Shown here piece by piece: positions 11,996 through 26,402 of a DNA stretch of 64,000 nt. This DNA is from Spisula solida (taxonomy: Eukaryota; Mollusca; Bivalvia; Venerida; Mactridae). The first letter of the stretch is position 1. Every line of letters starts with the position of its first letter. The notes under the pieces are model-generated. The model saw only the letters and a program-made list of their open reading frames with translations. It was not told where the DNA came from and ran no database searches. The position numbers were made by a program, and so were the translations under genes. Location of the stretch: positions 58,758,096 through 58,822,095 of the forward strand of contig OX365944.1 of the NCBI GenBank assembly GCA_947247005.1, given 5' to 3'.

Positions 11996-13790
11996 CCTGC
12001 CACTGTCTTGAACACCTACATTACTGACTGCTGGTTAAACTGTCTAGAAACATGGTGTTAAACAAGGTAGTCAATAGGTGCGTGAACAAATTTAATGAAT
12101 ATAATATAAATTGTCACACTTTCATTAAGTTTAAATTGTCAATGCTGCAATCATGATGACACTTTTTGATTGCTTTTCACGCAGAAAATTTGATAGCCAA
12201 CTAAAAACTACAAACATTTCATGCTTCATTTAAATAATTCAGAACGTTATAATTATCCATGAGCATCCCAAATCATAAAATCACAGTTACTCAGCTCTTG
12301 ATTGACATCCATAATTAAACAGTTTTGCACCATGGTTTTGTCCACCGATAAATGCTGGAACAATATTATGCCCAGAAATAGAAATCAGTTGATTTAAATT
12401 CGTACAACTGATACCCCTGCTTGATACAAAATGGTTTATTAAGGTTTATTTGTTTTATCTTTAATGTACCCCAAAAATAAGAGTGATTCACAATGATAAC
12501 TAACTTTAAGAACAGAATTATAATTGATAAATCAAGAGGATTCGTCCCAAGAATACTGGACATTTTGAGAGATGCGATTACTGAAAGAGGATGATACGTA
12601 TAATACATAAACGTTTGAAACATTGATTAATCAAGGAACTTCATCATGTTACTATAGCTGCACATGTTAACTGTGCTACCAGCAGCTTCATTCCTCAATC
12701 CTTACAATGGCTGATAATGTTTCGGCCATTAAATGTTTAGAAACTACGTCTAGAATTAGACTAGTCAAGATTCACAAACGTTTTACAAGAGCAAGACAAA
12801 TTAAACCCATAACAAATTTTTTCCTAATGTAGAGTTTGTCTTGAAGCTAGTCCTGTAATTATGTGATAATTGGACATTTTAGTCAGACAATCCAATACAA
12901 GTAACAACACTTAAAGTTTCACTATTACTTTCACAGCCTGCAAATTTCGTCCCAGAAACCAATTGCGGTAACATTTTCCCAGCATGCATCAGAGACTGTT
13001 TTTTACTGCACATACACGTCCAATTTGCATTTTACATCTTCAGAAATACTGGAATAAAAACATACATCAAAATGCCAAATTAGGACAAAAAGTCCTAAAA
13101 TCTTGAGTCAGAACAGCGAAACAGCATCAGGTGATAGACATAATACGGCTCTTGGAACGTTACAGTCCTACAGAAGAGCCTAATTTACATCCTAAATGCT
13201 CATTTTCTTCCCTGAAATCACATCATCAACACCTTATGCAAATGGTTGTCTTGAATAATATCCCAATGTAATTGCAACCATAAAATGGTAACAGAATATA
13301 AAGTAGCATTTAAACCAGACCAACCCACATCTTTGTAATTCAGAGAAAGTTTTACTGCAAACATTAAATACATTTAAGCCTTTACTGGCAAAATTGTCAA
13401 TACCAGGGAGAATAGAAGAGCTAAATGTAACATGGCCAGCATGAAACTACACCAAGCTAACAGTAAACTGCCAAGTTACATTGATAGGAACATCTTCTGA
13501 TGCAACAATTTAGTACAAATATTGGAGTGTATAGTTCAACCTCTCCACAGTCACCATTTAGTTGGAACAACAACCTGTCTACAGTGATCATAACTAGGAC
13601 ATTTAATCCGTTTCAGAGCTGGCGTATTGATTTGCAGCAACAACCTCTCAACAGTAGACCTTTCTGGAACAACTCCTGATTGTGGCCCTTTCTGATTCAA
13701 CTCCTGATAGTGGCCCTTTCTTGAAGAACAATCAATCCACTGCAATGGCCCTTTCTACAGCAACAACACCATCAATGAACTGGATAACAT
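11996..13790. other. no gene seen
   Basis: AT-rich. Around 13,610-13,760 there is a weak local repetition of 'gtggccctttct' and 'caacaacctctc'. No supportable exon or RNA. Confidence 0.4.
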
Positions 13791-14345
13791 TTCGGTACAT
13801 TTCTTTAATTAGTAACAATCTTCAAACATTTCCGAAATTATAGTAACAAATTAATCTTCAAACATTTCCATAATAAATTTCCTTAATTAGTTACAATCTT
13901 CAAACATTTCCGTAATACATTTCCTTAATTAGTTACAATCTTCAAACATTTCCGTAATACATTTCCGTAATTATAGTATCAATCTTCAAACATTTCTGAA
14001 TATTTTCCTAATTAGTGCAAACCTGCAAACATTTCTGGACATTTTCCTAATTAGTGCAAACCTGCAAACATTTCTGGACATTTCCATGATAAGTAATATT
14101 CTTAAAGCATTTCCAGACTTTTCCCTAATTACTACCAACCTGCTAACATTTCCGACCTTTTCTGATATTAGCAGCAATCGGCAAAAATATCCTGATATTT
14201 TCATAGTAAGCAACAATCTTCAAACATTTCCCTAATAAGTACCAACCAGCAAATGTTTCCGGACATTTCCATAATCAGTATCAACCTGCCAACATTTCTG
14301 CCGTAATAAGAACCAACCGGCAAACATTTCCGAACATTTCCTTAC
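13791..14345. repeat. degenerate ~42-bp tandem repeat
   Basis: Unit 'ttccttaattagttacaatc' + 'ttcaaacatttccgtaatacat', exact 42-bp offset between 13,879 and 13,921, then about ten increasingly diverged copies ('tgcaaacatttctggacattttcc', 'accaacctgctaacatttccg'). Confidence 0.8.
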
Positions 14346-16180
14346 CACAAACATCCTAAAATGGATAACAATAGAACAGTAAGCAGAATAATAGAGATTT
14401 AATAAAGTCTAGCCACCATGGACACATTATGTTTATGACAGATGCTGATGACACCCTATGAAAAACCAACGCAAACACATTATCTTAATAAATGTCCCAT
14501 ATGTATTCAAAAAGTCGATTACTGTTTATTATACAGGACTTAGGTGATTATTTCTGCCAAAAATATTATATCATAAAGAATATGACATTGTTGACACTGT
14601 ATCGGACTTAACCGTAACTATGTTAAATGATCATCGCCATGCAAATAAACTTACAGTCAGGGGCCATAACTCTTACTTAAATTGTAATATAACTTGAATA
14701 ACCCGGATATGTAACACTGAATTATTAAAAAGACAGTGACTATAAGTAAAGGGCCATAACTCTTCTTTTACATATAATATGTTTCTAGGAGATATTACTA
14801 ACAGACAGACAAACAGCTTACGTCTGAGCTTACATTCTCTGATTGTTCCAAATTAGTGTTTATAACCTTGGATTTGTTATCACAAAACAACAAGAACATG
14901 ATAAGCTAAAATAAAGACATCCTGGCACAGTAAGCTACCGAACTAGCTCATTATAGCATACAATCATTTAACATTAAATAAAAACTTACAGAATGTATTT
15001 TCATACAGTCAGTTATAATTTCCCCATAACTTTCTGTATCTAATTATTCACCACAAATCTGACAGCAGACACAATTCACAGTTTGCAGACTCATAAATAA
15101 TGCATAAATAATACGACAGTGGCGAAAATTAATGTGAGAATAAGGTTTAATTTAAGCTATATTTTCATTACATATGAGTATAAGTCATTAAATATGTAGC
15201 GTCATACATCACAATTGGTAATAAATGCTGTCATATGTTGGTTAACGCCGCCACTAATGACCAAATTAAACAATACAGATGGTTCTTAAGAAGAAGACAA
15301 ATGAACTACTCTAGTGCGACGAAAGGGTGTGCATTATACTACATGTACAATAATACACAAAAAATTTCTTAGAAATCCTGGAACGTTCTTTTTTATGTCA
15401 CAAATCTGATATGCGTCCTACTATAATAATGACACATAGAAATTTTCATAGAAATCCTGGAACGCCCTTTTTATGTCACAAATATGATATGCCCTCATTT
15501 ATGCAGTTTGTGTTCTTTGCCTCATTACCATCGCCAGCAGAAATACTCAAGTTGATAAGTAACTGAAAATTTAATATTTTGTTAGTGACAGTCAATCGTA
15601 TGAGAAAAACCTATTTGCTGTTCAACTGGATTATACAATGCCAGTAAAACTCAAAAACTGAATTATGGTTCCATCTCATTCACAAATTTGAAAATCATGT
15701 AATCTAGTGAAAGCTAAGAATTCTTAATCATACACCATTCTTGTGTTTCAAGGACAACCCATATAAAGAACCCATATAATACAGAAAAGGAAACTCATTC
15801 TCGGATATGTCATTCTCCGATTGCTTTCAAAGTGGGTTTAAATGCATTCATTAGGGGAACAGCAGCTGTTACTATACAGTTCACAAATATATTCATACAG
15901 TCCATATGCATACCTCTAAAGTGTAAAATGTACATATATTATTACCATATACCATATATGACCCGCTTTTTAAATTTTACTAGTAATAAACTGTAAACTG
16001 TAAAGTACTGACAATAGGAAATGTTTTCCTTGCATTAATTTTTTGCTAGGATTATTACAGACGAAATCATAAAGGCATGCCTCCCAACAATTTCCTGAGG
16101 TTTTGGTTAATCTTCTGTAACTATATGCAATGTACCAAAACCATTAGAACAACTTAATAAGAGGGCATGCAAGCCCTGTG
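14346..16180. repeat. AT-rich stretch with common mollusc repeat fragments
   Basis: Contains 'ggggccataactctta' (about 14,660) and 'agggccataactcttct' (about 14,753), phrases typical of abundant bivalve repeats. A 79-bp-offset duplication around 'agaaatcctggaacg' lies at 15,371 and 15,450. No gene. Confidence 0.5.
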
Positions 16181-16184
16181 ATTT

Positions 16185-16540
16185 GACCTAGTGACCTAGT
16201 TCTTGACCTAATATCGTACTTGACCTAGATTTTGTTGAGATGATCATTGTGATCAAGTTTCATAAATATTAAGTCAAAATTATGACCTCTAGTGACTACA
16301 AAAGATTTTTTTATGATTTGACCTTGTGACCTAGTTTTTTACCCCGGATGACCCAATATCGCACACGACCTAGATTTGGTTGAGTTGATCATTGTGACCA
16401 AGTTTTATAAAGATTTGGCAAAAATTGCGGCCTCTAGTGTCTACACAAGCAAATTGTTGACGGACGACATATGACAGACGAAGGACGAAGAGTGATCACG
16501 AAAGCTCACTCTGTCACTTTGTGACAGGTGAGCTAAAAAG
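16185..16540 (+). repeat. bivalve 'gacctagtgacctagtt' repeat with terminal hairpin
   Basis: Two tandem units of about 140 bp containing 'tgacctagtgacctagtt', 'gatcattgtgaccaagttt' and 'gacctctagtg'. They are followed by a 'gacggacgac' tract and a near-perfect hairpin at 16,504-16,533 (arms GCTCAC-CTGTCAC and GTGACAG-GTGAGC, one bulge), then 'taaaa'. The family is widespread in bivalve genomes. The end hairpin invites comparison with Helitron 3' ends, but that class is not proven. Confidence 0.65.
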
Positions 16541-19500
16541 AGGGGACTACTCAAGAATCATTCCTGTGAAATTTGGTCAAATTTCATCATAATTTTATCC
16601 AATTTGCTTTAGAAGATGTCATTTACAGGAATTGCTGATAGACGACAACGACATCCAGACAGCCCCCATGAGCTAAAGAGAATGTACAGTGAGCTAACGA
16701 GAATGTACAGCACATAGTAAGACATATACAATTGCTATGTATATTTCATGATGTTGTCGTCAGTCTTCAACTTAGAACTATAGTTGATTCATTTAAGCAA
16801 GCACCACACAGGCTGTGCAAACTGAATTATCCCAAGCATAGTCTGAAAACAATAAACAATGTATTGCCTTAAAGTATTGCAGCACGTCCGTATGTATATA
16901 TAATATATTTACATGTGCTCTGCAGACAGAAAATAGCCAAATAAATATACATTTTTTATTAATATAACTTGGTTTCCTTCATTCTTCAAAGAACCAAACC
17001 ATTCAAATTATTTCTGCTGTCTGCATGACATGAAACATTCGCTAATGAATTAGTCCACTCATAGTTTTTAATTTCTTAATTCATACATTGCTATTTTATA
17101 TCGTACAGTCATTTGATTGGGCAATTTAAATGATACTGTGCTGCTTTTTGATTGGGCAATTAATGATTACATGCAGCTTTTTAGACCAATCAGAACAACT
17201 GTTCCATCAAGACTGCAGTATAATTGACAAAATGGAAATGTTCATAGAAGTGGTATTAATTTCCCTGTGAGAAGATTAAATGGGAACAAATTTCTTGAAA
17301 TTTAAAAAAAAATATCATTTTTTCCTTTGGTGCAGATTAGACATTACCGTCCATCCAGAGCTGAACAGTTAGTCTTCAGTTTGTCTATGCAGCATTTTGA
17401 TTGGTCAATATTAATAGTTTTAGTTCTTATTGTAGTAAACAGATACAAAAGATAGCCAATTAACCCAAAGGTTGCTAAATGCAGTAAAAGGTAAAAGTGA
17501 CATTCAGGACAGAAAATCAAAGATAAACCAAAGGAGCCATAATGCCACAAGACACCACTGCAAGTGACAGACCAATCTAATAATATTAATGATAGGAGTA
17601 ATTACAAAATTGACAGTAAACCTTAGTTTTCACACCACCATAAATTGACTACTGTTACCCTACCTCAGTTTGCAAACAACAAGCATGTCAAGCGATGTTG
17701 TTTTCCTCCTGGACGAGGTGAATGTATTGATTTTATTGACCTGATAAAAGCATGACATGCACACTGACTCATTTTGATCAATTTAATACTACAGTAAAAC
17801 ATCAAATTAAACCAGTTCACTGAGAGCATCATTACAGAAATTCCATTACATTAGAAACAAGGACTGGTATTAACGATGTTCAGTCAGTGAAAATGTGATG
17901 AATGCAGAGCACCTAGTCACTTTTTGCAATGTCCTTTATCAGAATATGCAGGGAACAAGGAGCATTAAAGGTGGGAATTAAACCAGGAGTATGGTGTTTC
18001 TGACAGTGTGGCTACGAGAGCTACAGGCCTCAATAAATCCACTCATCCGCTCGTCCTGCACAGTTTCTTCCTTCTTTATTTATAAAGCAGGACAAGTAAG
18101 ATTTTGGGGTTTTCTTCTTTGTCTATATTGCAGGACGAGTGCTTTTAAAAATATTTTTTTGAGGCCGGAGCTAGCTTATACATGAATATTCATTGCCTTA
18201 AAAAGGACAAACTTAATTTGCCTTGACCAGGGCATTGTTAGTCTTATGTTCGTTCCTTAGTTGTATGTTTGTCATTGTGGTGTGTGTTTGTGGTCAGTGA
18301 TAATTTTTGTGCCTTTCATGCTGTGATATTTCTGTTCGGCGCTGTATAACTTCCCAGTCCGATTTGTTATTATCCTTTTGAACTTCTGAACTGGCATTTT
18401 AATTCAATCCAAACAATAATTGGTGTATGAAACACAAACCAGAAAACAAATGTGTACATCTCTCACTACATCAGGTGATAGTCTTCATATAATACACCAA
18501 ACATGCTCTGGTCAATATCTTCATGCACAGTAACAGTTGTCTCAAGTCTTTCACCTGGTCTTAAATCAATTTAAATCACAATTTATGACTGTTACTGGAC
18601 AACAAAATAAGCCTTCACTGATCATGTGTTGCATGGTGCCTAAATGTTACCTTTCTGCCAGCTGCTATTGTTTATGATGATGCACATACGTCAGGTCATT
18701 TTCTGCAATAAGGAGCAGCGGGCTCTCACTGGTTGTGTGGAATTTCCAGCTTGACATTCACTCTCGTATTTTTTACAGCATTACTGAATACAAACCTGAC
18801 AGAACTAAGAACAAAGTAGATATGGACAACAACCATCTGAAAGAGACACTGTATAACTATTCATTTTGGTAACTTAAGTCTCAAAAGAGAAATGGAGCCC
18901 CTGATTCTCAGACAAATGGGAATACAAAGGGAGTGTTTGCTATGCATATGTTGTTATACAGAACAACAACATGAATAGTCAGCCAGACAAGTCCGAAAGA
19001 TTTCCTTATTCCTAAACATGTTTGTCCTTACACCTTGTCCACTTTCGTTTGTTGTTTGCTAACATTCATCTGGGGGGCAAGTGCCTAGACATTTGTTTTT
19101 ACCCTGCCAGATAATGGCCACGTTCCCCTCCTCCTTTGAGGGACAGTCCACTTCTAATATTTATGGGAATACCCAGTGTAAATGTGGGCTGGTGCCTCCC
19201 TGAATTAATAATTGATAAATAAGTCTGGTATACCCAGGAAAAATTTAATCTTCCCTTCCTTATACACAGATAATTATACTCTCACTTTGACATCCTAGCT
19301 AGATGAACACTGTTATATTAAACAGACAACCAGAGCAATGCTCCTACGCCGCCTTTTTGTAGGGAGATGAACATTGTTATGGTAAACAGACAAACAAGAG
19401 CAATGCTCCTATGGCCGCCTCTTTGTGGGAGACAAACAAAGGTCACAACAATCAATGAGTATCAATATAAATTTCTAACATGGAAAGCTCAGACTAGACG

Positions 19501-21734
19501 TCCTGACAACAAAATTAATGGTGCCATCACACCTCCATTTTTTATACCAGCAATTTACTTTACGTCAGAATATGAATCAGATTTCAATCTCTCCCACCAA
19601 TCGATGGATCGTACAGACAAATCATTTCGTCTATAAGAACTTAATGCCATTCTCATGAGCGATATAATAATCATTTTTGTATCAATTGCAACAAAAGCAT
19701 TCAAATAACATACTCCAATACACATATAGAAGTTTACCAGTTTCCGAACTCACATAGGAATACTAGAAGAATGGAAATGAATTAGGAAATAGGATTTCTG
19801 GAGATGGTCGTATAAGATTGCATCCCTTTATGGATTCACATGAAGCGGACCGCAATCACTGAAACCACCGATGAATTGAGATCTCACCAGCCATCAATAT
19901 AAAAATTCATTGTACCATGTAGATACTTTGAGACAACTTCACATCAAATTAGTGATATAATAGAAGAGATGGAGGATAATTTACGCCACCAGTCACAGCA
20001 GATATATATATATATATTAGAATTTACAGGACCAGTCTTGAGAGCTGTTACATATTATATTAGAATTTACGGGACCAGTCAGAGCCGATACATATATGTC
20101 ACACGTAATCTAATCAAAGCGACTATGAGGCTTTTTGCAATGCAGGCCATGATTATATTATTGTACATTTTGTACTAGGACTCTATCAGACCATAATATG
20201 CATGCATACAGTATCCCGTTGATTGTTTAATGGATTTTTACGCTTGTTGTACATTGTGCCTGCAAGAACTTCATGCTCCTGCAAGAACTTCATGTTCGCA
20301 AAATGAGAAAATGCAAACCAATTTGTAATGTTGTAACAAAAAAATCAGTTTTTATTCAAGTAAATTTATGGTCTCGACAAAAGATGTGCTTTCCCAATCC
20401 CATTCCCAATTCATATGAGTTGTGGTATTTTAATACAATCACTTCATCTTGCAAGTTAAGGTCTTACTTCTTGTAGATGCTTTAGGTTTAAGGCAAATTA
20501 CAAGTTTGATGAATTTACTGAGGTATCACAGTTGGTAGTGTTAGATGGTCAGTCTATGTATGATTCTCCAGCTTATATTCTTCCATGACACCATTGTGGT
20601 TACTGTCATGTCCTGCACAAGTAAATCAAGAAGTTGCCAATGGATTTGAAAGAGCAAATTTAAGGACTGGAGGAAAATCAATTCTCAGAACACTTATTTA
20701 TGATGGTTCAACTTTTTACAGATCATCATATTTAAACATATGGAAAAAACAGTTAAAAATGGTGTAATTTTAACCCAATGAATAAAGAGCATGGTTAACA
20801 CAGAAAACAGACTCATTTAAATTTGAAAGTTTGTTATAGTTTTTTCTATAATAATTGCACTAAATTGGTAAAATTGTCAAAAAAACTGTGCTCACTTTGA
20901 ATGCTGAATTACCTCAGACTTGAAACAAACTATAATCTCTGCACCGCATCCAATGATCAAAGGATCTAAAAATAACTACTATGTTTAATTACTTGTTACA
21001 AAACTTCTTATGTCACATCTTATATAATTATCTCAGACTAAGCTACCATTTTTGCACAATGGATATTAAGAAATTTTGAAAAATTAGTTTGGCACTAAAT
21101 CAAGCGCAACATCTCGGGCGCTTTGATATATCTTATTAAGTGAAAGTCATTATCAGCTTATATGAAAGATCAGTCATTTTATACCCAATTTATCATAGAA
21201 ACAACTCGGTGTCTGGCTAGTTTATCACAGAGTCACCCAGACAGATAATTGTGACATGTAACTTTACAAGCGTTAAATAATAAGTCATAATCATACCTCT
21301 ATTCTGTTTGTTTTTTTAAGTAAACCATCAGTACCTAATCTGTTTCTTTACAATAACTCAGGCCTCATAATTCAATCCTGATCAGCAGGACCCCAACGAA
21401 AGAGAGACTAGAGAATAACTGACCATGGTCAACTATATTAATTGAATGGCACATGATTTCTGCACCAACCATGATAAAACCAGGAATGACCATGATTATG
21501 TGTGTTTGAACACAAGGCTAACACCATGGACGACCAAAGGGGTATGGAGGGAACTGTCTTCATTGGAAGCAACACCTACTTTCTTGAAACATGATCCTTG
21601 TATCTAATTATCTCAGCAGTGGTCAGCAGGGCTGCGGTCAGCAGGACAAGAGACTCAGTAACCATAATCAGCTAGCTCCAGAATCCTCTATCAGCTGGAC
21701 ATCAATGACCACTTAATGCAGCAACAACAGCTAG
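16541..21734. other. no gene seen; minor local duplications
   Basis: Long AT-rich stretch. It holds a roughly 60-80 bp direct duplication at about 19,303-19,440 ('gaacactgttat..taaacagacaa' and 'gaacattgttatggtaaacagacaa', both followed by 'agcaatgctcctac/tatg'). It also holds repeated 'agaatttac.ggaccagtc' at about 20,021 and 20,072, and a short 'tgcaagaacttcatg' doublet at 20,260-20,295. No supportable coding exon. Confidence 0.45.
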
Positions 21735-21736
21735 TA

Positions 21737-22645
21737 CAGTAAACTCCCTCAAAACCGGACTCCCTCAAAACCGGAATCCCCATAAAATCGGACGATTTCC
21801 TAGGTCCCGTATTTTCTTCTTATAAAGTTAACTTAAAAAGCTCCCGCAATACCGGACTCTCATAATTCCGGATTCCGGACTGCATTTTCGGTCCGCTGAC
21901 AAGATTTTAAACGACAATTACTTGCGGAATACCGGACGCGTATATTTGTCTCACCTGACGGAAAACTTAACGCGTACATTTTTCTTGTCTAAAATGTCAC
22001 TTTGTTAATTGTTAGTTAAAGAACGTGTCATAACAAAAGGTGCGATTAACAAGTCGAGTTTTTAACCGTTTTTAATGTTTACTTTTAAACGGTCTCGCGT
22101 GTAATTTGCACAGGCGTGAAAAATACTTTGTGAAATTCGCCGCGATGAAATTAAATAATTGCCTAATTACGAACGTAATAAGAAAACGGTCCTTCCATTT
22201 GATGTTTTGTTCTTGATGTAGGTATTGCAACAAACATTTACTGGAACAAAGAATCGTTTAGCCCATCAAAATGTTGTAATTACGACAAACACTGCACTCA
22301 ATCGTATTTAATTAATATGTCTCCAATTAGCTCATACTTGCATTTCGGGATTTGTAAGATTGCACTGTCTATGTCATTGGATAGTTTTGATGGCCAATGA
22401 AAAAATGAGCAATTTGAGCACTCATCGATGTTAGAATTGAAATATTTGCAGCTCCCCTAATGGTGATGCTCTTCAAAGGTTGCACTGTACATGTAACGTA
22501 AACATGTATCATGAAACACACAGTATATTCCCTATGATAACATATCAAAGTGTACATGATACAGAACTCCCTTAAAACCGGACCTCCCACAAAACCGGAC
22601 TTTCGAACCGGTCCTGACAGGGTCCGGTTTTGAGGGAGTTTACTG
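21737..22645. mobile_element. pogo/Tigger-like TIR element (909 bp) with repeated subterminal motif
   Basis: The left end CAGTAAACTCCCTCAAAACC is inverted exactly at the right end (ggttttgagggagtttactg), flanked by TA on both sides (21,735-21,736 and 22,646-22,647). The motif 'cctcaaaaccgga' or close variants occurs twice at the left end and again inside the right end ('cccttaaaaccggac', 'cccacaaaaccggac'). 'aataccgga' recurs at 21,849-21,935. No transposase frame is visible, so it is probably non-autonomous. Confidence 0.8.
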
Positions 22646-22647
22646 TA

Positions 22648-25340
22648 TAGAATGTCCCATGTAGAAATACTGTACCTCATAGAATAATCTAGTATTCATG
22701 CAATAAAAGACCAAGACTGATTTTCTAGCTTTAATTAAATCAAATCAATCAGTACTCATTGATTAATTCCTGCCGGTACAAATTAGTCATTCAGAAACTG
22801 GTTGTCAATTGGCAGAAAATAAGATCAGTAATTGTATGACAGACTTTCATTTCCTATTTAATAACAGACTTTCAATATGTTTGTTTGACCAGGTTTGGGT
22901 GTATTGACTTAAACCAGGAATATTCTCCCATCCTTCACAACAAAATCAGACACTTTCATATATATGAATGATAGTTTTCATTGATCCCCGATTGTAATCT
23001 CTTTTTGATAACTTCATTGATGACATAAATTTCAAAGAGCCGCCATGTAACATGAAGATGGTGGGGGACACTATGCTAAGCTTATCATCAATTAATTGGT
23101 TTCAATTATGTCCAGAATTCAGACATACAATGGGATGATATTATGTAAATAAACATGTAGCAGATGATCAAATATAAATTGAACAGTATTACCTAATATG
23201 GATCACCAGGAGGTATACAATATAACACCAAGTGCCACGCCCATTTTATAGAATATACGGTGGCATATATTGTAACAAAATTCAATACAAGAGTAGTCAT
23301 CAGTCGTTAAAATATTTTTTTATTATATTTACCTAGCAATGTATTGTCGTTAATACAGACCAAATCGCACAGACATGCATGTCTGACATGGTATATGCTC
23401 TCATTGCTTGTGCCATACCGCATCTCACTCGACCTAGAGGTCTTGCAAGATACAGCATTACACAAGCAACTCAAGGTGATACGGCCTAACAGATCCGGAT
23501 CAACACACTGCAGTGATATTCCGTATTTATATTTTCAATTAAAGTTTTTTCTATTACTCTCCTTATACCAACATTCATCTATAAATATTTTAAGAACAGT
23601 TAGTATTATCTAGTCCCTTGTAAATCTGTTGCCAAATGGTACATGTTTCTTTATCAGGGTGACTAATGTTCCTTCAAAGTAACATCCTAATTAACAAGAT
23701 AAATTACTTATCCTAAGTACAAAATATATATAGACTATCATAGACAAAATTAATCAATTTCACACAACATGAAAATCAATCTTTCAGATGCAATGATTTA
23801 TTAAGCCACTATTTCCTGCATTTGTCTAAACTTGGGTCAAAATAAATAAGTTATACCTAAAACATAAGTCTACGCCATGGTTCACTCAAAAGCTCAGACA
23901 AAGATGGCGAAAGTGAGTAGACGTAGGTTGAGAATATTTGAAAAGAACTATAGGACTAACTTTTGACAAATTGAGAAATGTTGGAAGGAATCGGAGACAT
24001 TTAACAAGTGTGGATATTTTCTGAACATGCACCAATCGTATAACAAATTAGCAGTACACAAGTAACTAGCACATGTTGAGCATTTAATTTATTTAAGTAA
24101 CTTAAGTGACTTAATGCACATACAGCTACATCAATATTAGAATTATTTTTGCTGTGCAGTCATGCAAGGGACCGGAATCGAAATCTGACATCGACATTTT
24201 TGGATTTGAATTCAAAGACCAAAATTTGGATTCGTTCCAGCCATAAAAACCAGTGAGAATTAAAGGCTATTCTTAAATCTGTCCATTCCCTGTGTGCGGC
24301 AGAACCTTGCCAGCCATTATTATACAAATTCACAACACAAACCCATTAGTTTTGAATCAATTCAGAGGAAAGCTACAAAATGGAAGCAAAACATTTCCAG
24401 AGACTTTTTTTCTCGCACCCAATTTCCTTTGTCAAACAAAAGCAAGATGGAATTGCAACCGAATCGTGATATAAGATATGCCAATAAATAATCACAATTA
24501 AGCACAGAATTACTGCATCCATCACTGATGTTGAAATATACAACATATAGCATTTATCTTTTAAGCCAAATCTCGGTTTAAGTTTCAGAAATGAACAATG
24601 TACTAGCTTGAACTTGAAGAGGATTCCAAATTTGGCTGAAGAGAAATTATTTTCAGGAGAAATGAAATCCTGAGGATTAATGTTTCAGCTTTCAGTTCAC
24701 TTCCTGAATTAAAAACATTGAATAATGTAACAGATATGAGTCACGGCATACTGAAAGGGGAGCATAACATGCACCGTAGTATAAACTCACAGAAACCACC
24801 TTCCATTTAAGACCACCTCATTTAAATGTTTTCTTCACTTTAAACCACCTCAAAAATCGCTTCTGATATATTTTGTATTTTTACTCTGCACTGAGACATT
24901 CAATACTGAATATAAGCCATGAAGGTCATATATATGCCAGTGCTTTCAGGGCTGTCCAAATGATCAAGGGACAAAACCCCTGAATATTATGATGACCAAA
25001 ATTCTTCCTGCTGTTCGATCTGCTTTATTCTTTCTTGAATTATTGAACACATGTAATAGGAATTAACAGAGTGTGTAATACTGATAATCTATGAAGTATA
25101 AGGAGGACCCTGGCAGCACGTGCTCACCTCATATTGTTTGAAAAACATGGAGAGTGGCAAGAAGAGGGAGTCAATGCATAGTTTATTGGTTAAAAATAAG
25201 GGTTAAAAGCATTTTTTAACAATGTCACATATAGGGGACAGTTGACCGAACCAGTTTTCCTGGAATTAATCATCAACCAGTACTTACTTGTTTTTTTGCA
25301 AACAACTGACAACAATTGTCACAAAAGAACATAACCTACC
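22648..25340. other. no gene seen
   Basis: AT-rich sequence. At 24,790-24,860 'aagaccacctcatttaa' and 'aaaccacctcaaaa' recur. The same motif family appears at 43,130-43,270 and looks like the ends of another pogo/mariner-type element. No supportable exon. Confidence 0.4.
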
Positions 25341-25344
25341 AAAC

Positions 25345-26402
25345 CCAGGATTCGAACCCAGATTGCTTGATGACAATCCACTGAACTAACGGGCCTGTCC
25401 AGATCAGAACCCAGATCGCTCGGTGACCAATCCACTGAACTAACGGGCTTGTCCAGATCAGAACCCAGATCGCTCGGTGACCAATCCACTGAACTGTCGG
25501 GCTTGTCCAGATCAGAACCCAGATCGCTCGGTGACCAATCCACTGAACTAACGGGCTTGTCCAGATCAGAACCCAGATCGCTTGGTGACCAATCCACTGA
25601 ACTAACGGGCTTGTCCAGATCAGAACCCAGATAGCTCGGTGACCAATCCACTGAACTAACGGGCTTGTCCAGATCAGAACCCAGATCGCTCGGTGACCAA
25701 TCCACTGAACTGTCGGGCTTGTCCAGATCAGAACCCAGATCGCTCGGTGAAAATCCGCTGAACGGGCTTGCCCAGATCAGAACCCATATCGCTCAGTGAC
25801 CAATCCACTGAACTGACGGGCTTGTCCAGATCAGAACCCAGATCGCTCGGTGAAAATCCACTGAACTGACGGGCCTGTCCAGATCAGAACCAAGATCGCT
25901 CGGTGACAATCCAGTGAACTGACGGGCTTGTCCAGATCAGAACCCAGATGGCTCTGTGAAAATCCACTGAACTCACGGGCTTGTCCAGATCAGAACCCAG
26001 ATCTCTTGGTGACCAATCCACTGAACTGACGGGCCTGTCCAGATCAGAACCCATATCGTTAAGTGACCAATCCACTGAACTGTCGGGCTCGTCCAGATCA
26101 GAACCCAGATCGCTCGGTGACCAATCTACTGAACTGACAGGCTTGTCCAGATTTGAACCCAGAACGGTCAGTGACCAATCCACTGAACTAACGGGCTTGT
26201 CCAGATTCGAACCCAGAGCGCTCGGTGACCAATCCACTGAACTGTCGGGCCTGTCCAGATCAGAACCCATGTTGTTCAGTGACCAATCCACTGAACTGTC
26301 GGGCCTGTCCAGATTTGAACCCAGATCGGTCGGTGACCAATCCACTGAACTGACGGGTTTGTCCAGATCAGAACCCAGATTGCTCGGTGACAATCCACTG
26401 AA
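25345..26402 (-). repeat. 54-bp minisatellite built from a tRNA-like (SINE head) unit
   Basis: About 19 copies of a 54-bp unit, on the plus strand 'cttgtccagatcagaaccca' - 'gatcgctcggtgaccaatcc' - 'actgaactaacggg'. Read on the minus strand each unit gives 'gttagttcagtggattg', an A-box-like sequence of tRNA D-arm type. About 20 bp further on comes 'gggttctgatctgg', a B-box-like T-arm. The outermost unit (25,347-25,396) and the units at about 26,148, 26,202 and 26,308 have canonical 'ggttcgaatc' or 'ggttcaaatc' B-boxes. Because 54 is a multiple of 3, several frames stay open on both strands, and these are not genes. Confidence 0.85.

Noticed and set aside
18655..18715. Exon-like block on the minus strand (acceptor 'ttattgcag', donor 'gtaaca')
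   Set aside because: In the phase required after exon 15 it stops within three codons, and nothing else links it to a gene.
19367..19636. 89-codon plus-strand frame
   Set aside because: No domain, no splice context, and it overlaps a local duplication.
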